Source: Alphaproteobacteria bacterium (GTDB lineage: Bacteria > Pseudomonadota > Alphaproteobacteria > Micavibrionales > SZUA-601). Taken from it: a stretch of 5,429 nucleotides of DNA. Each line of letters begins with the position of its first letter. Within the stretch, counting starts at the first letter, position 1. A model generated the notes under the pieces. The model was given only the letters and a program-made list of their open reading frames with translations. It had not been told where the DNA came from and made no database searches. The stretch spans positions 1 to 5,429 of the forward strand of contig QKJH01000158.1 in the NCBI GenBank assembly GCA_003250865.1. The letters are read 5' to 3'. The position numbers and the translations under genes are program-made. Of the stretch, positions 1 to 5,206 are shown in pieces.

Positions 1-1
1 C

Positions 2-1117
2 AACACGAAAGACACCCCATAATAACGCTACGGTGGGTAGGGTCAGTGCCCATGCCAGAATGCGGGGCAGGGCAAAGCCGATTTTTACCCAGATATGGTT
101 GATAACCAGAAATACGCCGTGTAACGCTCCCCAGATGATAAATGCCCATCCTGCGCCATGCCATAGGCCGCATAGGACAAAGGTAATCATGATGTTCAGG
201 ATTTGTCGTGCAAAGCTGCACCGGCTGCCGCCCAAGGGAATATAAAGATAGTCCTTTAGGAAGTCCGACAGGGTAATATGCCAACGTCGCCAGAAATCAC
301 GAATGGATGTGGCTTTATATGGCGAGTTAAAGTTGATAGGCAGGCGGATGCCAAACAGATAGGCAGTACCAATGGCCATATCGGTATAGCCGGAAAAATC
401 GAAATAGATTTGCAATGTATAGGATGTAATCCCTGTCCATGCCATTTTGGGGCTTACAGCGCTTTCCAGTGTCTGGTCGAATACCGGATTGGCCATGCGG
501 GCGAACTCATCCGCTAGAATTTTCTTTATCAGCCCCGCCAGAAAAAAGGATAAACCCCAGAATACCCGCTGATAACGCTCGTCCGAGGTTAGTTTTTCAT
601 GCAATTGCGGGATGATGGCGTGGGCGCGTAGCAACGGGCCGGCAATCAGGTGAGGGAAGAAGGCAACCAGAAAGGCATATTCGCGAAGACTTGCATGCGT
701 GGTTTGTCCGCGTTTCAAATCCATCAGATAGGAGATTTGCTGGAAGGTGAAAAAGCTGATGCCCAACGGCATGGCATAGGGCAGAAATCCAATATTATCT
801 TTATCTAATATAGTAATATTATCAACAATAAAATTAGAATACTTAAAGTAACACAATAAGATAACATTGATGGAAATGGTTAAGGGAATAATCCAATTCC
901 GCTTGCGGTTTTTGTCGTACAGCCCTGCCAATGCGTGGTTAATAATGATGGAAAACAGGAAAACGGGAAGCAGTACCCAATCCGCCAGTGCATAGAACAC
1001 AAAAGAGGCAATCAACAGGATGCGCAACCGCCATTCACCTTTGTCGGGCATGGCATAATAGGCGGCAAGAACCAACGGCATAAACAGAATGATAAAGGCT
1101 TGTGAATTAAACAGCAT
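2..1117 (-). CDS. MBOAT-family O-acyltransferase (AlgI/DltB-like), C-terminus cut by window edge
   Basis: Polytopic membrane acyltransferase of the MBOAT family. AlgI-type members move acyl groups, usually acetyl, across the inner membrane so that a partner can attach them to an exported polysaccharide; that role is inferred from the family. The minus strand is open for 372 codons without a stop and runs off the left edge, so roughly 100-150 residues are missing compared with typical AlgI proteins. The protein begins MLFNS, the usual family start, which is why the ATG at 1117 is preferred over an in-frame ATG at 1123. Many hydrophobic segments are visible. The signature RDFWRRWHITLSDFLKDYLY (residues 273-292), followed by IPLGGSR, is classic AlgI. 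LCGLWHGAGW (315-324) carries the invariant histidine, H320, equivalent to the essential histidine of AlgI. FDFSGYTDMAIG (239-250) is also typical. It is transcribed away from the CYTH remnant. An expected partner, such as an AlgJ-like or SGNH protein, would lie outside the window. Family assignment is firm; the substrate is unknown. Confidence 0.93.
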   Translation of the reverse strand, partial: MLFNSQAFIILFMPLVLAAYYAMPDKGEWRLRILLIASFVFYALADWVLLPVFLFSIIINHALAGLYDKNRKRNWIIPLTISINVILLCYFKYSNFIVDNITILDKDNIGFLPYAMPLGISFFTFQQISYLMDLKRGQTTHASLREYAFLVAFFPHLIAGPLLRAHAIIPQLHEKLTSDERYQRVFWGLSFFLAGLIKKILADEFARMANPVFDQTLESAVSPKMAWTGITSYTLQIYFDFSGYTDMAIGTAYLFGIRLPINFNSPYKATSIRDFWRRWHITLSDFLKDYLYIPLGGSRCSFARQILNIMITFVLCGLWHGAGWAFIIWGALHGVFLVINHIWVKIGFALPRILAWALTLPTVALLWGVFRV

Positions 1118-1150
1118 GAGCATAGACCGAAATTGAATGATGGTTTACCG

Positions 1151-1179
1151 TTAATAGCAATAAAAAACCGTTTGCACAA
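1151..1179 (-). promoter_or_regulatory. candidate promoter for the MBOAT gene
   Basis: On the minus strand, TTGTGC (1179-1174) and TATTAA (1156-1151) are separated by exactly 17 bases, about 35-40 bases upstream of the MBOAT start. The -10 box matches the sigma-70 consensus at 4 of 6 positions and the -35 box at 3 of 6. Spacing and position are good but the boxes are weak, so this is a by-eye prediction. Confidence 0.3.
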
Positions 1180-1200
1180 GAGGGGAATAACCAGTACAAA
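1172..1200 (+). promoter_or_regulatory. candidate promoter for the CYTH-like ORF
   Basis: TTGCAC (1172-1177) and TACAAA (1195-1200) are 17 bases apart and lie 37 bases upstream of the ATG at 1237. The match to sigma-70 consensus is partial (3 of 6 and 4 of 6). Its -35 box overlaps that of the oppositely directed MBOAT promoter candidate, so the two may compete or share a regulator. Confidence 0.3.
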
Positions 1201-1236
1201 ACAAATGTATTTTTAAATTATTTTTGGAATACTGCG

Positions 1237-1488
1237 ATGAAACACGAGTTTGAGGCCAAATTTATCAAAATCAACGTCAACGATATGCGCGAAAAGCTTT
1301 TATCACAAGGATTCAAGCTGGTACATCCCGAAATTGTCAAACGTGTTTTCGCAGCGCTGGGGGTTGATTTTGATACCGCGCTGTACGGCGGAATAGACGG
1401 CGTTTATGCGCATGAAATCGGTTTGACATCTGACATTATGTGCAATTTGCCGATTGTCACGTTTGATAATCCCCCGAAAGCGGGTTAA
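1237..1488 (+). pseudogene. CYTH-domain (class IV adenylate cyclase-like) protein with the central part missing, frame intact
   Basis: The 83-residue ORF reads as the two ends of a CYTH-domain protein. Residues 4-8, EFEAK, form the ExExK signature that opens CYTH domains (CyaB-type adenylate cyclase, thiamine triphosphatase and related triphosphate tunnel enzymes). They are followed by a helix ending in LVHPE, a normal CYTH N-terminus. From about residue 33 the sequence VKRVFAALGVDFDTALYGG, then the YAHEIG and IVTFDNPPK segments, resembles the C-terminal tail of the roughly 180-residue bacterial and archaeal members. About 100 central residues, which would form the tunnel strands and most catalytic charges, are absent, so enzyme activity is very unlikely. 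Both native ends stay in one frame with no stop. A GGA at 1226-1228 gives a modest ribosome site 8 bases before the ATG. I call it a decaying gene; a functional miniature protein or an assembly error remains possible. The family placement rests on recalled sequence patterns. Confidence 0.65.
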
Positions 1489-1499
1489 TATACCCGTTT
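1478..1499 (+). terminator. weak hairpin at the end of the CYTH-like ORF
   Basis: An 8-bp stem (1478-1485 with 1492-1499, one G-U pair, core CGGGT/ACCCG) closes a 6-base loop that contains the stop codon. The right arm ends in only three T residues and no T tract follows, so termination would be weak. It could equally be a chance repeat. Confidence 0.3.
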
Positions 1500-1516
1500 A
1501 TCATCGATTGTCGTTC

Positions 1517-1545
1517 TTGCAATTTGGATGCAACCGCGCTATAAA
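1517..1545 (+). promoter_or_regulatory. candidate sigma-70 promoter for gltX-cysS
   Basis: TTGCAA (1517-1522) and TATAAA (1540-1545) are separated by exactly 17 bases and lie 54 bases upstream of the gltX ATG. They match consensus at 4 of 6 and 5 of 6 positions, making this the best -10 box in the window. A perfect 7-bp inverted repeat (CGTTCTT 1512-1518 and AAGAACG 1544-1550) brackets it. The gene start has only a poor ribosome site (GAG at 1588-1590). No T-box-like leader is visible. Confidence 0.5.
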
Positions 1546-1599
1546 GAACGGCCTATATCACTCAATTAACAACGAAAATTTATAAACGAGTATTCTACA

Positions 1600-2940
1600 A
1601 TGACAGTTATTTCACGTTTTGCCCCGTCTCCTACCGGTCACATGCATATCGGTTCGGTTCGTACAGCCTTGATAACATGGCTTTTTGTACGCTCACAGGG
1701 GGGGCAGTACATCTTACGGATTGATGATACGGATTTGGAACGCTCGAAAGAGGAATATACCGAATCCATCAAGCGCGATTTGACATGGTTGGGTCTGAAC
1801 TGGGATAGATACGAACACCAGCGTGGCCGTGAGGCTGTTTATCAGGCTGCATTGGACAAGCTGAAAGCCGATAGCCGTTTGTATCCGTGTTATGAAACGG
1901 CGGACGAACTGGGATTGAAACGTAAAAGCCTGTTGTCGCGCGGATTGCCGCCGATTTACGACCGTGCCGCTTTGTCTTTGACCGAAGAACAGATTGCCAA
2001 ATACGAGGCCGAGGGGCGCAAACCGCACTGGCGTTTTAAACTGAACCATGAACCGATTGAATGGACGGATTTGGTACGTGGCCCGGTTTCTTTCCATGGT
2101 AAGGACATGTCCGATCCCGTTTTGGTACGTGAAGACGGTACACCGCTTTATCACATTTGCTCGGTGGTAGATGATATTGAATATGGCGTTAATCATGTTA
2201 TTCGCGGTGAAGACCATGTGTCGAACACGGCCTTTCACATTCAGATGATTGAGGCTTTGGGCGGAGAAGTTCCAACCTATGCCCATCTTGCATTGTTGGC
2301 AGGCGAGGATGGGGGCAAGCTGTCCAAACGTGTCGGTTCGCTGGGCGTTGCCGATTTACGGGTGAATGGCATTGACCCGCGCGCGATTTGTTCGGTGATG
2401 GCGCGTTTAGGTTCGTCCGATCCGATTGAGCTGTTCACCGATATGGATGATATTGTCAAACAGTTCGATATTTCTAAATTCTCGCGCTCGGCCACCAAAT
2501 TCTCGATGGATGAAATCGAACGCTTGAATGTCAAGCTGGTGCATGAAAAATCCTATGACGAGGTAAAAAACCGTCTGGAGGAAATCGGCGTGGCCAATGA
2601 TGTTGATGAATTTTTCTGGCAGGTGGCTCAGCCGAACCTGACCCGTATCAGCGATATCAAGGAATGGGTACGCGTGGCCAAAGGGCCGGTTGACAGCATC
2701 ATTGATGACGAGGACAAGGACTTTCTACGTCAGGCGGCCGAGTTGCTGCCCAGCGGTGAATGGAACAATGACACATGGATGAATTGGGCAAATGCCGTCA
2801 AAGAGAAAACCGGTCGCAAAGGCAAGGGATTGTTTATGCCGCTGCGTAAGGCTCTGACAGGTATGGAGCACGGGCCCGAGCTGAACCAACTGCTTCAGGT
2901 TATCGGTTATGACCGTGCCAAAGAGCGTCTATTGGGGTAA
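1600..2940 (+). CDS. gltX: glutamate--tRNA ligase (GluRS)
   Basis: Class I aminoacyl-tRNA synthetase that attaches glutamate to tRNA-Glu in the cytoplasm using ATP. In many alphaproteobacteria a GluRS also charges tRNA-Gln for GatCAB to amidate; whether this copy does so cannot be told from the sequence. The 446-residue protein is nearly full length for the family. The N-terminal RFAPSPTGHMHIG (residues 6-18) holds the HIGH-type signature (HIGS, 16-19). RIDDTDLERS (40-49), RGEDH (202-206) and the KLSKR form of the KMSKS loop (240-244) complete the active site. The C-terminal helical anticodon-binding part ends with GRKGKGLFMPLRKALTG and a GPEL...LL...IG...RL tail. The E. coli-type zinc site is absent: the equivalent region reads YPCYE with one Cys. 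The RGLPPIYDR segment is typical of alphaproteobacterial enzymes. These bacteria often carry two gltX genes, so this could be either copy. It is the first gene of a pair with cysS. No truncation or missing active-site residue is seen. Confidence 0.97.
   Translation: MTVISRFAPSPTGHMHIGSVRTALITWLFVRSQGGQYILRIDDTDLERSKEEYTESIKRDLTWLGLNWDRYEHQRGREAVYQAALDKLKADSRLYPCYETADELGLKRKSLLSRGLPPIYDRAALSLTEEQIAKYEAEGRKPHWRFKLNHEPIEWTDLVRGPVSFHGKDMSDPVLVREDGTPLYHICSVVDDIEYGVNHVIRGEDHVSNTAFHIQMIEALGGEVPTYAHLALLAGEDGGKLSKRVGSLGVADLRVNGIDPRAICSVMARLGSSDPIELFTDMDDIVKQFDISKFSRSATKFSMDEIERLNVKLVHEKSYDEVKNRLEEIGVANDVDEFFWQVAQPNLTRISDIKEWVRVAKGPVDSIIDDEDKDFLRQAAELLPSGEWNNDTWMNWANAVKEKTGRKGKGLFMPLRKALTGMEHGPELNQLLQVIGYDRAKERLLG
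2934..2937 (+). promoter_or_regulatory. ribosome binding site for cysS inside the end of gltX
   Basis: The GGGG at 2934-2937, immediately before the gltX stop TAA, sits 6 bases upstream of the cysS ATG. Ribosomes finishing gltX cover the cysS start, so the two genes are probably translationally coupled. Confidence 0.55.
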
Positions 2941-2943
2941 ATT

Positions 2944-4308
2944 ATGACGATTAAACTATACAACACCATGACCCGCACCAAGGAAGAGTTTAGACCCATT
3001 GATGCGGAACATATCCGCATGTATGCGTGCGGGCCAACGGTCTATAACTATATCCATATCGGCAATGGTCGTATGAATGTCGTGTTTGATGTTCTCAATC
3101 GTCTGCTACGTCTGACTTATCCCAAAGTGACCTATGTCAGCAATATCACGGATATTGACGATAAAATCATGAATTCGGCCAAGGAAGAGGGGATTTCGAC
3201 CAAGGAACTGTCCGAACGCTTTACCGAAGCTTTCTTTGCCGATTTAATGGCACTGGGGTGTGATAAGCCTGATGTAACGCCCAAAGCGACCGACTATATT
3301 CCTCAGCAGATAGAGATGATTGAAACGCTGATAGCAAACGGCAACGCCTATGAGGCCGAGGGGCATGTTCTATTTCATGTGCCGTCCTATGCCGATTATG
3401 GCCGCCTGTCACGCCGTCCGCGCGATGAACAGATTGCCGGGGCGCGGGTTGAAGTGGCTCCGTATAAAAAAGATGCCGCCGATTTCGTGCTGTGGAAGCC
3501 GTCGAGCGATGATCAGCCGGGCTGGGACAGTCCATGGGGACGCGGTCGTCCGGGATGGCATCTGGAATGTTCGGTAATGTCGACCGATATTCTGGGTAAA
3601 AATTTTGACATTCACGGCGGTGGTCTGGATTTGACATTCCCCCACCATGAGAACGAGATTGCCCAAAGCTGCTGTGCGCATAAAGGCTCACACTTTGCCA
3701 ATTACTGGATACATAACGGCTTTCTGCAGGCCAATGGCGAGAAAATGTCCAAATCGCTGGGTAATTTCTTTACGGTGCATGAGCTGCTGGAAAAATACGA
3801 TGGCGAGGTTATCCGCTATGTTTTGATGTCGGCGCAATACCGTCAGCCGTTGGACTTTACGCTTGACCAGTTGGACGAGGCCAAGAAACAGCTCGACCGC
3901 TGGTACGGCGTGCTCGACAAAGTTGGCATAACAGTTGCCAAGCCGGTTTACAATGAAACATTCCTGTCTGCTTTATCCGATGATTTGAATACGCCGGCCG
4001 CCTTTGCCGAACTGCACCGCCTGTTCGGTGAAGTGAACAAAACCGAAGGGCAGGCACAGCAACAGGCCGTGGCCGAATTCGTCTCGGCGGCCAATCTGAT
4101 TGGTTTGCTGACGAAAACACCGTCTGACTGGGTGCGCGGCGGCGGCGATGATACGGATGCTCTGGCTATCGAAGCCCTGATTGCCGAAAGGGCGCAGGCC
4201 AAAAAGGACAAGAACTTTGCCCGTGCCGATGAAATCCGTAACGAACTGGCAGCACAAGGCATTGTTCTGGAGGATAGCCCGACCGGCACGACCTGGAAAC
4301 GGGGGTAG
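2944..4308 (+). CDS. cysS: cysteine--tRNA ligase (CysRS)
   Basis: Class Ia synthetase that attaches cysteine to tRNA-Cys in the cytoplasm; it normally acts as a monomer with a zinc ion that selects cysteine over serine. The 454-residue length is normal for the family (E. coli enzyme about 461). The four zinc ligands are present at C29 (ACGPTVY), C209 (LECS), H234 (FPHHENE) and E238, nearly the E. coli numbering. The HIGH signature is HIGN (residues 38-41) and the KMSKS loop is GEKMSKSLGNFF (265-276). The helical anticodon-binding region follows, and the end KDKNFARADEIRNELAAQGI (421-440) with LEDSPTGTTWKR is the standard CysRS C-terminus. It starts 3 bases after the gltX stop and shares its transcript. 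In Bacillus subtilis gltX and cysS also share an operon, there with cysE between them. No clear terminator follows, so some readthrough into the downstream region is possible. All key residues are intact. Confidence 0.98.
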   Translation: MTIKLYNTMTRTKEEFRPIDAEHIRMYACGPTVYNYIHIGNGRMNVVFDVLNRLLRLTYPKVTYVSNITDIDDKIMNSAKEEGISTKELSERFTEAFFADLMALGCDKPDVTPKATDYIPQQIEMIETLIANGNAYEAEGHVLFHVPSYADYGRLSRRPRDEQIAGARVEVAPYKKDAADFVLWKPSSDDQPGWDSPWGRGRPGWHLECSVMSTDILGKNFDIHGGGLDLTFPHHENEIAQSCCAHKGSHFANYWIHNGFLQANGEKMSKSLGNFFTVHELLEKYDGEVIRYVLMSAQYRQPLDFTLDQLDEAKKQLDRWYGVLDKVGITVAKPVYNETFLSALSDDLNTPAAFAELHRLFGEVNKTEGQAQQQAVAEFVSAANLIGLLTKTPSDWVRGGGDDTDALAIEALIAERAQAKKDKNFARADEIRNELAAQGIVLEDSPTGTTWKRG

Positions 4309-4330
4309 GATAGTCTAGTCTGGCCCAGAT

Positions 4331-4359
4331 TTGACATAGGGGCGTATAAACGTTACCCT
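4331..4359 (+). promoter_or_regulatory. candidate promoter with a perfect -35 box, downstream of cysS
   Basis: A perfect TTGACA (4331-4336) lies 17 bases upstream of TACCCT (4354-4359). The -10 box is poor (T, A and final T match), but the same arrangement, TT(G/T)ACATA then GTTACC(C/A)TTA at equal spacing, recurs at 5148-5178. Transcription would start at about 4366, at or just before the ATG of the small ORF at 4367. It may also serve the 190-residue gene at 4553. Confidence 0.45.
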
Positions 4360-4366
4360 TAATGGC

Positions 4367-4450
4367 ATGAATCATTACCAGAAAATTACTGTACTGGGTG
4401 CTTCTGCTGCGATTGTTTTTTGCGGTTATGTGCTTTATCTGATGGCTTGA
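4367..4450 (+). CDS. possible 27-residue single-span membrane microprotein
   Basis: A short ORF encodes MNHYQKITVLGASAAIVFCG followed by YVLYLMA. After a short polar N-terminus with one lysine, residues 7-27 form one uncharged hydrophobic stretch long enough to cross a membrane, with the N-terminus probably in the cytoplasm. No Shine-Dalgarno sequence precedes it. A TTGACA promoter candidate would place the transcript start almost on the ATG, so it would have to be translated leaderless. The upstream frame closes at a TAG (4337-4339), so no longer form exists. A T7 run follows the stop directly. I do not recognise a family. A 27-codon hydrophobic ORF can occur by chance, so this is a tentative call. 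Confidence 0.35.
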   Translation: MNHYQKITVLGASAAIVFCGYVLYLMA

Positions 4451-4487
4451 TTTTTTTCAATATTATTGTGAAATACGCCATTTTTGT

Positions 4488-4508
4488 CCGTAGTATTTGA
4501 TTCTACGG
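4488..4508. repeat. perfect inverted repeat upstream of the 190-residue gene
   Basis: CCGTAG (4488-4493) and CTACGG (4503-4508) are perfect inverted copies around a 9-base centre. The centre and right arm include GATTC (4499-4503), a GANTC site of the kind methylated by CcrM in alphaproteobacteria. It could be an operator or a leader hairpin for the gene at 4553. Confidence 0.4.
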
Positions 4509-4512
4509 TCAC

Positions 4513-4527
4513 AAACGTGTATCGTTT
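4513..4527. repeat. second short inverted repeat before the 190-residue gene
   Basis: AAACG (4513-4517) and CGTTT (4523-4527) are perfect inverted copies with a 5-base centre. They lie between the CCGTAG repeat and the ribosome site. Being short and AT-rich, it may be fortuitous. Confidence 0.25.
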
Positions 4528-4538
4528 ACAGAGAAATG

Positions 4539-4544
4539 AAAGGA
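4539..4544 (+). promoter_or_regulatory. strong ribosome binding site that fixes the start at 4553
   Basis: AAAGGA lies 8 bases upstream of the ATG at 4553. This supports the ATG over an in-frame TTG at 4484, which has no ribosome site and would run through the inverted repeats. Confidence 0.7.
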
Positions 4545-4552
4545 CAGGCGTT

Positions 4553-5125
4553 ATGGCACAGGACTATCTGGCAGTATGTATCCGCGAGACATTGATAAAA
4601 TCCAAGGGTAATATCAAAGTAGCCCAGAATATGCTGATGGAATTGGCCAAAACGGATGAGCGTCTGCTCTTGGAACTGACCAAGCCGTATCTGGGCGGCA
4701 TTGTTGCTCATGCGCTTAATCGCGTTGTTAAAAAGGCGGATGCCAAGGCAATGAAGCCCGCTGTGAAACGTCCGCTGCGTCAGCCTGTGTCTGCTCTTGA
4801 CGGTTTGGTTGCCGATGTAATGAGCGGTCAATCCGTAGTCTCGCCTCCGCCGGTAAAAGCCAAAAGCGGCAAGCAGAAGGCGATTGAACAGGCCTTGAAA
4901 GTTCAACGCTCGACCAAGGAAAAACTACAAAAATCAGTGGGTGCAAGCACTCTTGATGGCCTGTTTGCGCAATTGGCCAAAAACTTTGAAGAGGGCCAAG
5001 GGGAAGAGACTTCTGCTCCTAACACCATTAAATATTCTTCTGCGCGTAAAAAAGCCTCGCAAAATCATGTTGACGCGTTGCATGCCATTGCAAAACACAA
5101 ATACCGCACGGGTAAGAAAAAATAA
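4553..5125 (+). CDS. basic, lysine-rich protein of unknown function (190 residues)
   Basis: I do not recognise this protein. Residues 1-60 look like a compact helical domain with alternating hydrophobic and charged positions (for example VAQNMLMELAKTDERLLLEL at 23-42). The rest is basic and low in complexity, with probable disorder: a Lys/Pro/Ala linker (60-80), a VSPPPVKAKSGKQK stretch (96-109) and a tail ending in three lysines. By count there are 35 Lys plus Arg and 17 Asp plus Glu, so it may bind nucleic acid or the ribosome; that is inference. A motif occurs twice, SALDGLVADVM (80-90) and STLDGLFAQLA (132-142), with conserved S-x-LDGL-x-A. No signal peptide or membrane segment is seen. 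The start is set by AAAGGA at 4539-4544. It lies downstream of cysS on the same strand and is followed by a terminator-like hairpin. The ORF is very likely real; its function is unknown. Confidence 0.8.
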   Translation: MAQDYLAVCIRETLIKSKGNIKVAQNMLMELAKTDERLLLELTKPYLGGIVAHALNRVVKKADAKAMKPAVKRPLRQPVSALDGLVADVMSGQSVVSPPPVKAKSGKQKAIEQALKVQRSTKEKLQKSVGASTLDGLFAQLAKNFEEGQGEETSAPNTIKYSSARKKASQNHVDALHAIAKHKYRTGKKK

Positions 5126-5145
5126 CGCAATACCGGGCTTTTTTT
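5106..5145 (+). terminator. imperfect rho-independent terminator after the 190-residue gene
   Basis: The arms at 5106-5114 and 5131-5138 can pair for seven base pairs with one bulged A and one G-G mismatch around a 16-base loop, followed directly by seven T residues (5139-5145). The left arm and stop codon overlap the end of the coding region. The T tract is convincing; the stem is mediocre. Confidence 0.45.
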
Positions 5146-5147
5146 GG

Positions 5148-5176
5148 TTTACATAATAAAAATAGCGTGTTACCAT
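5148..5176 (+). promoter_or_regulatory. candidate promoter for the last, partial gene
   Basis: TTTACA (5148-5153) and TACCAT (5171-5176) are 17 bases apart, matching consensus at 5 of 6 and 4 of 6 positions. They sit right after the terminator-like sequence and about 30 bases before the start at 5207. The sequence resembles the candidate at 4331-4359, sharing ACATA after the -35 start and GTTACC around the -10. Confidence 0.5.
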
Positions 5177-5193
5177 TAGCTATCGAAAATAAT

Positions 5194-5199
5194 AAAGGG
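5194..5199 (+). promoter_or_regulatory. ribosome binding site that supports a GTG start at 5207
   Basis: AAAGGG ends 7 bases before GTG at 5207. The good spacing selects this GTG as the start; the next in-frame ATG, at codon 22, has no comparable site. Confidence 0.6.
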
Positions 5200-5206
5200 T
5201 TGTGTT

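Noticed and set aside
33..517. Plus-strand ORFs of 70 and 79 codons
   Set aside because: They lie antisense to the MBOAT gene, whose signature motifs are on the minus strand. Their translations have no recognisable features.
1489..1599. T-box or other amino-acid-sensing leader before gltX
   Set aside because: The leader is too short and shows no T-box sequence or specifier stem. Only a simple promoter and inverted repeats are visible.
1714..2534. Minus-strand ORFs of 190 and 85 codons within gltX
   Set aside because: They are antisense shadows of a fully conserved gltX reading frame, with no ribosome sites or family features noticed.
4317..4331. Hairpin AGTCTG/CAGATT after cysS as a terminator
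   Set aside because: The stem is short with a G-U pair and a 3-base loop, has no T tract after it, and runs into the TTGACA box.
3221..4375. Several ORFs overlapping cysS on both strands
   Set aside because: cysS is intact with all zinc ligands and signatures, so the other frames are shadows.
4442..4485. ATGGC...GCCAT pairing followed by five T residues as a terminator for the small ORF
   Set aside because: A 5-bp stem closing a 30-base loop is too weak to call.
4484..4552. TTG-initiated extension of the unknown protein to 213 residues
   Set aside because: The TTG has no ribosome site, and the extension would run through inverted repeats. The ATG at 4553 has a strong AAAGGA at good spacing.
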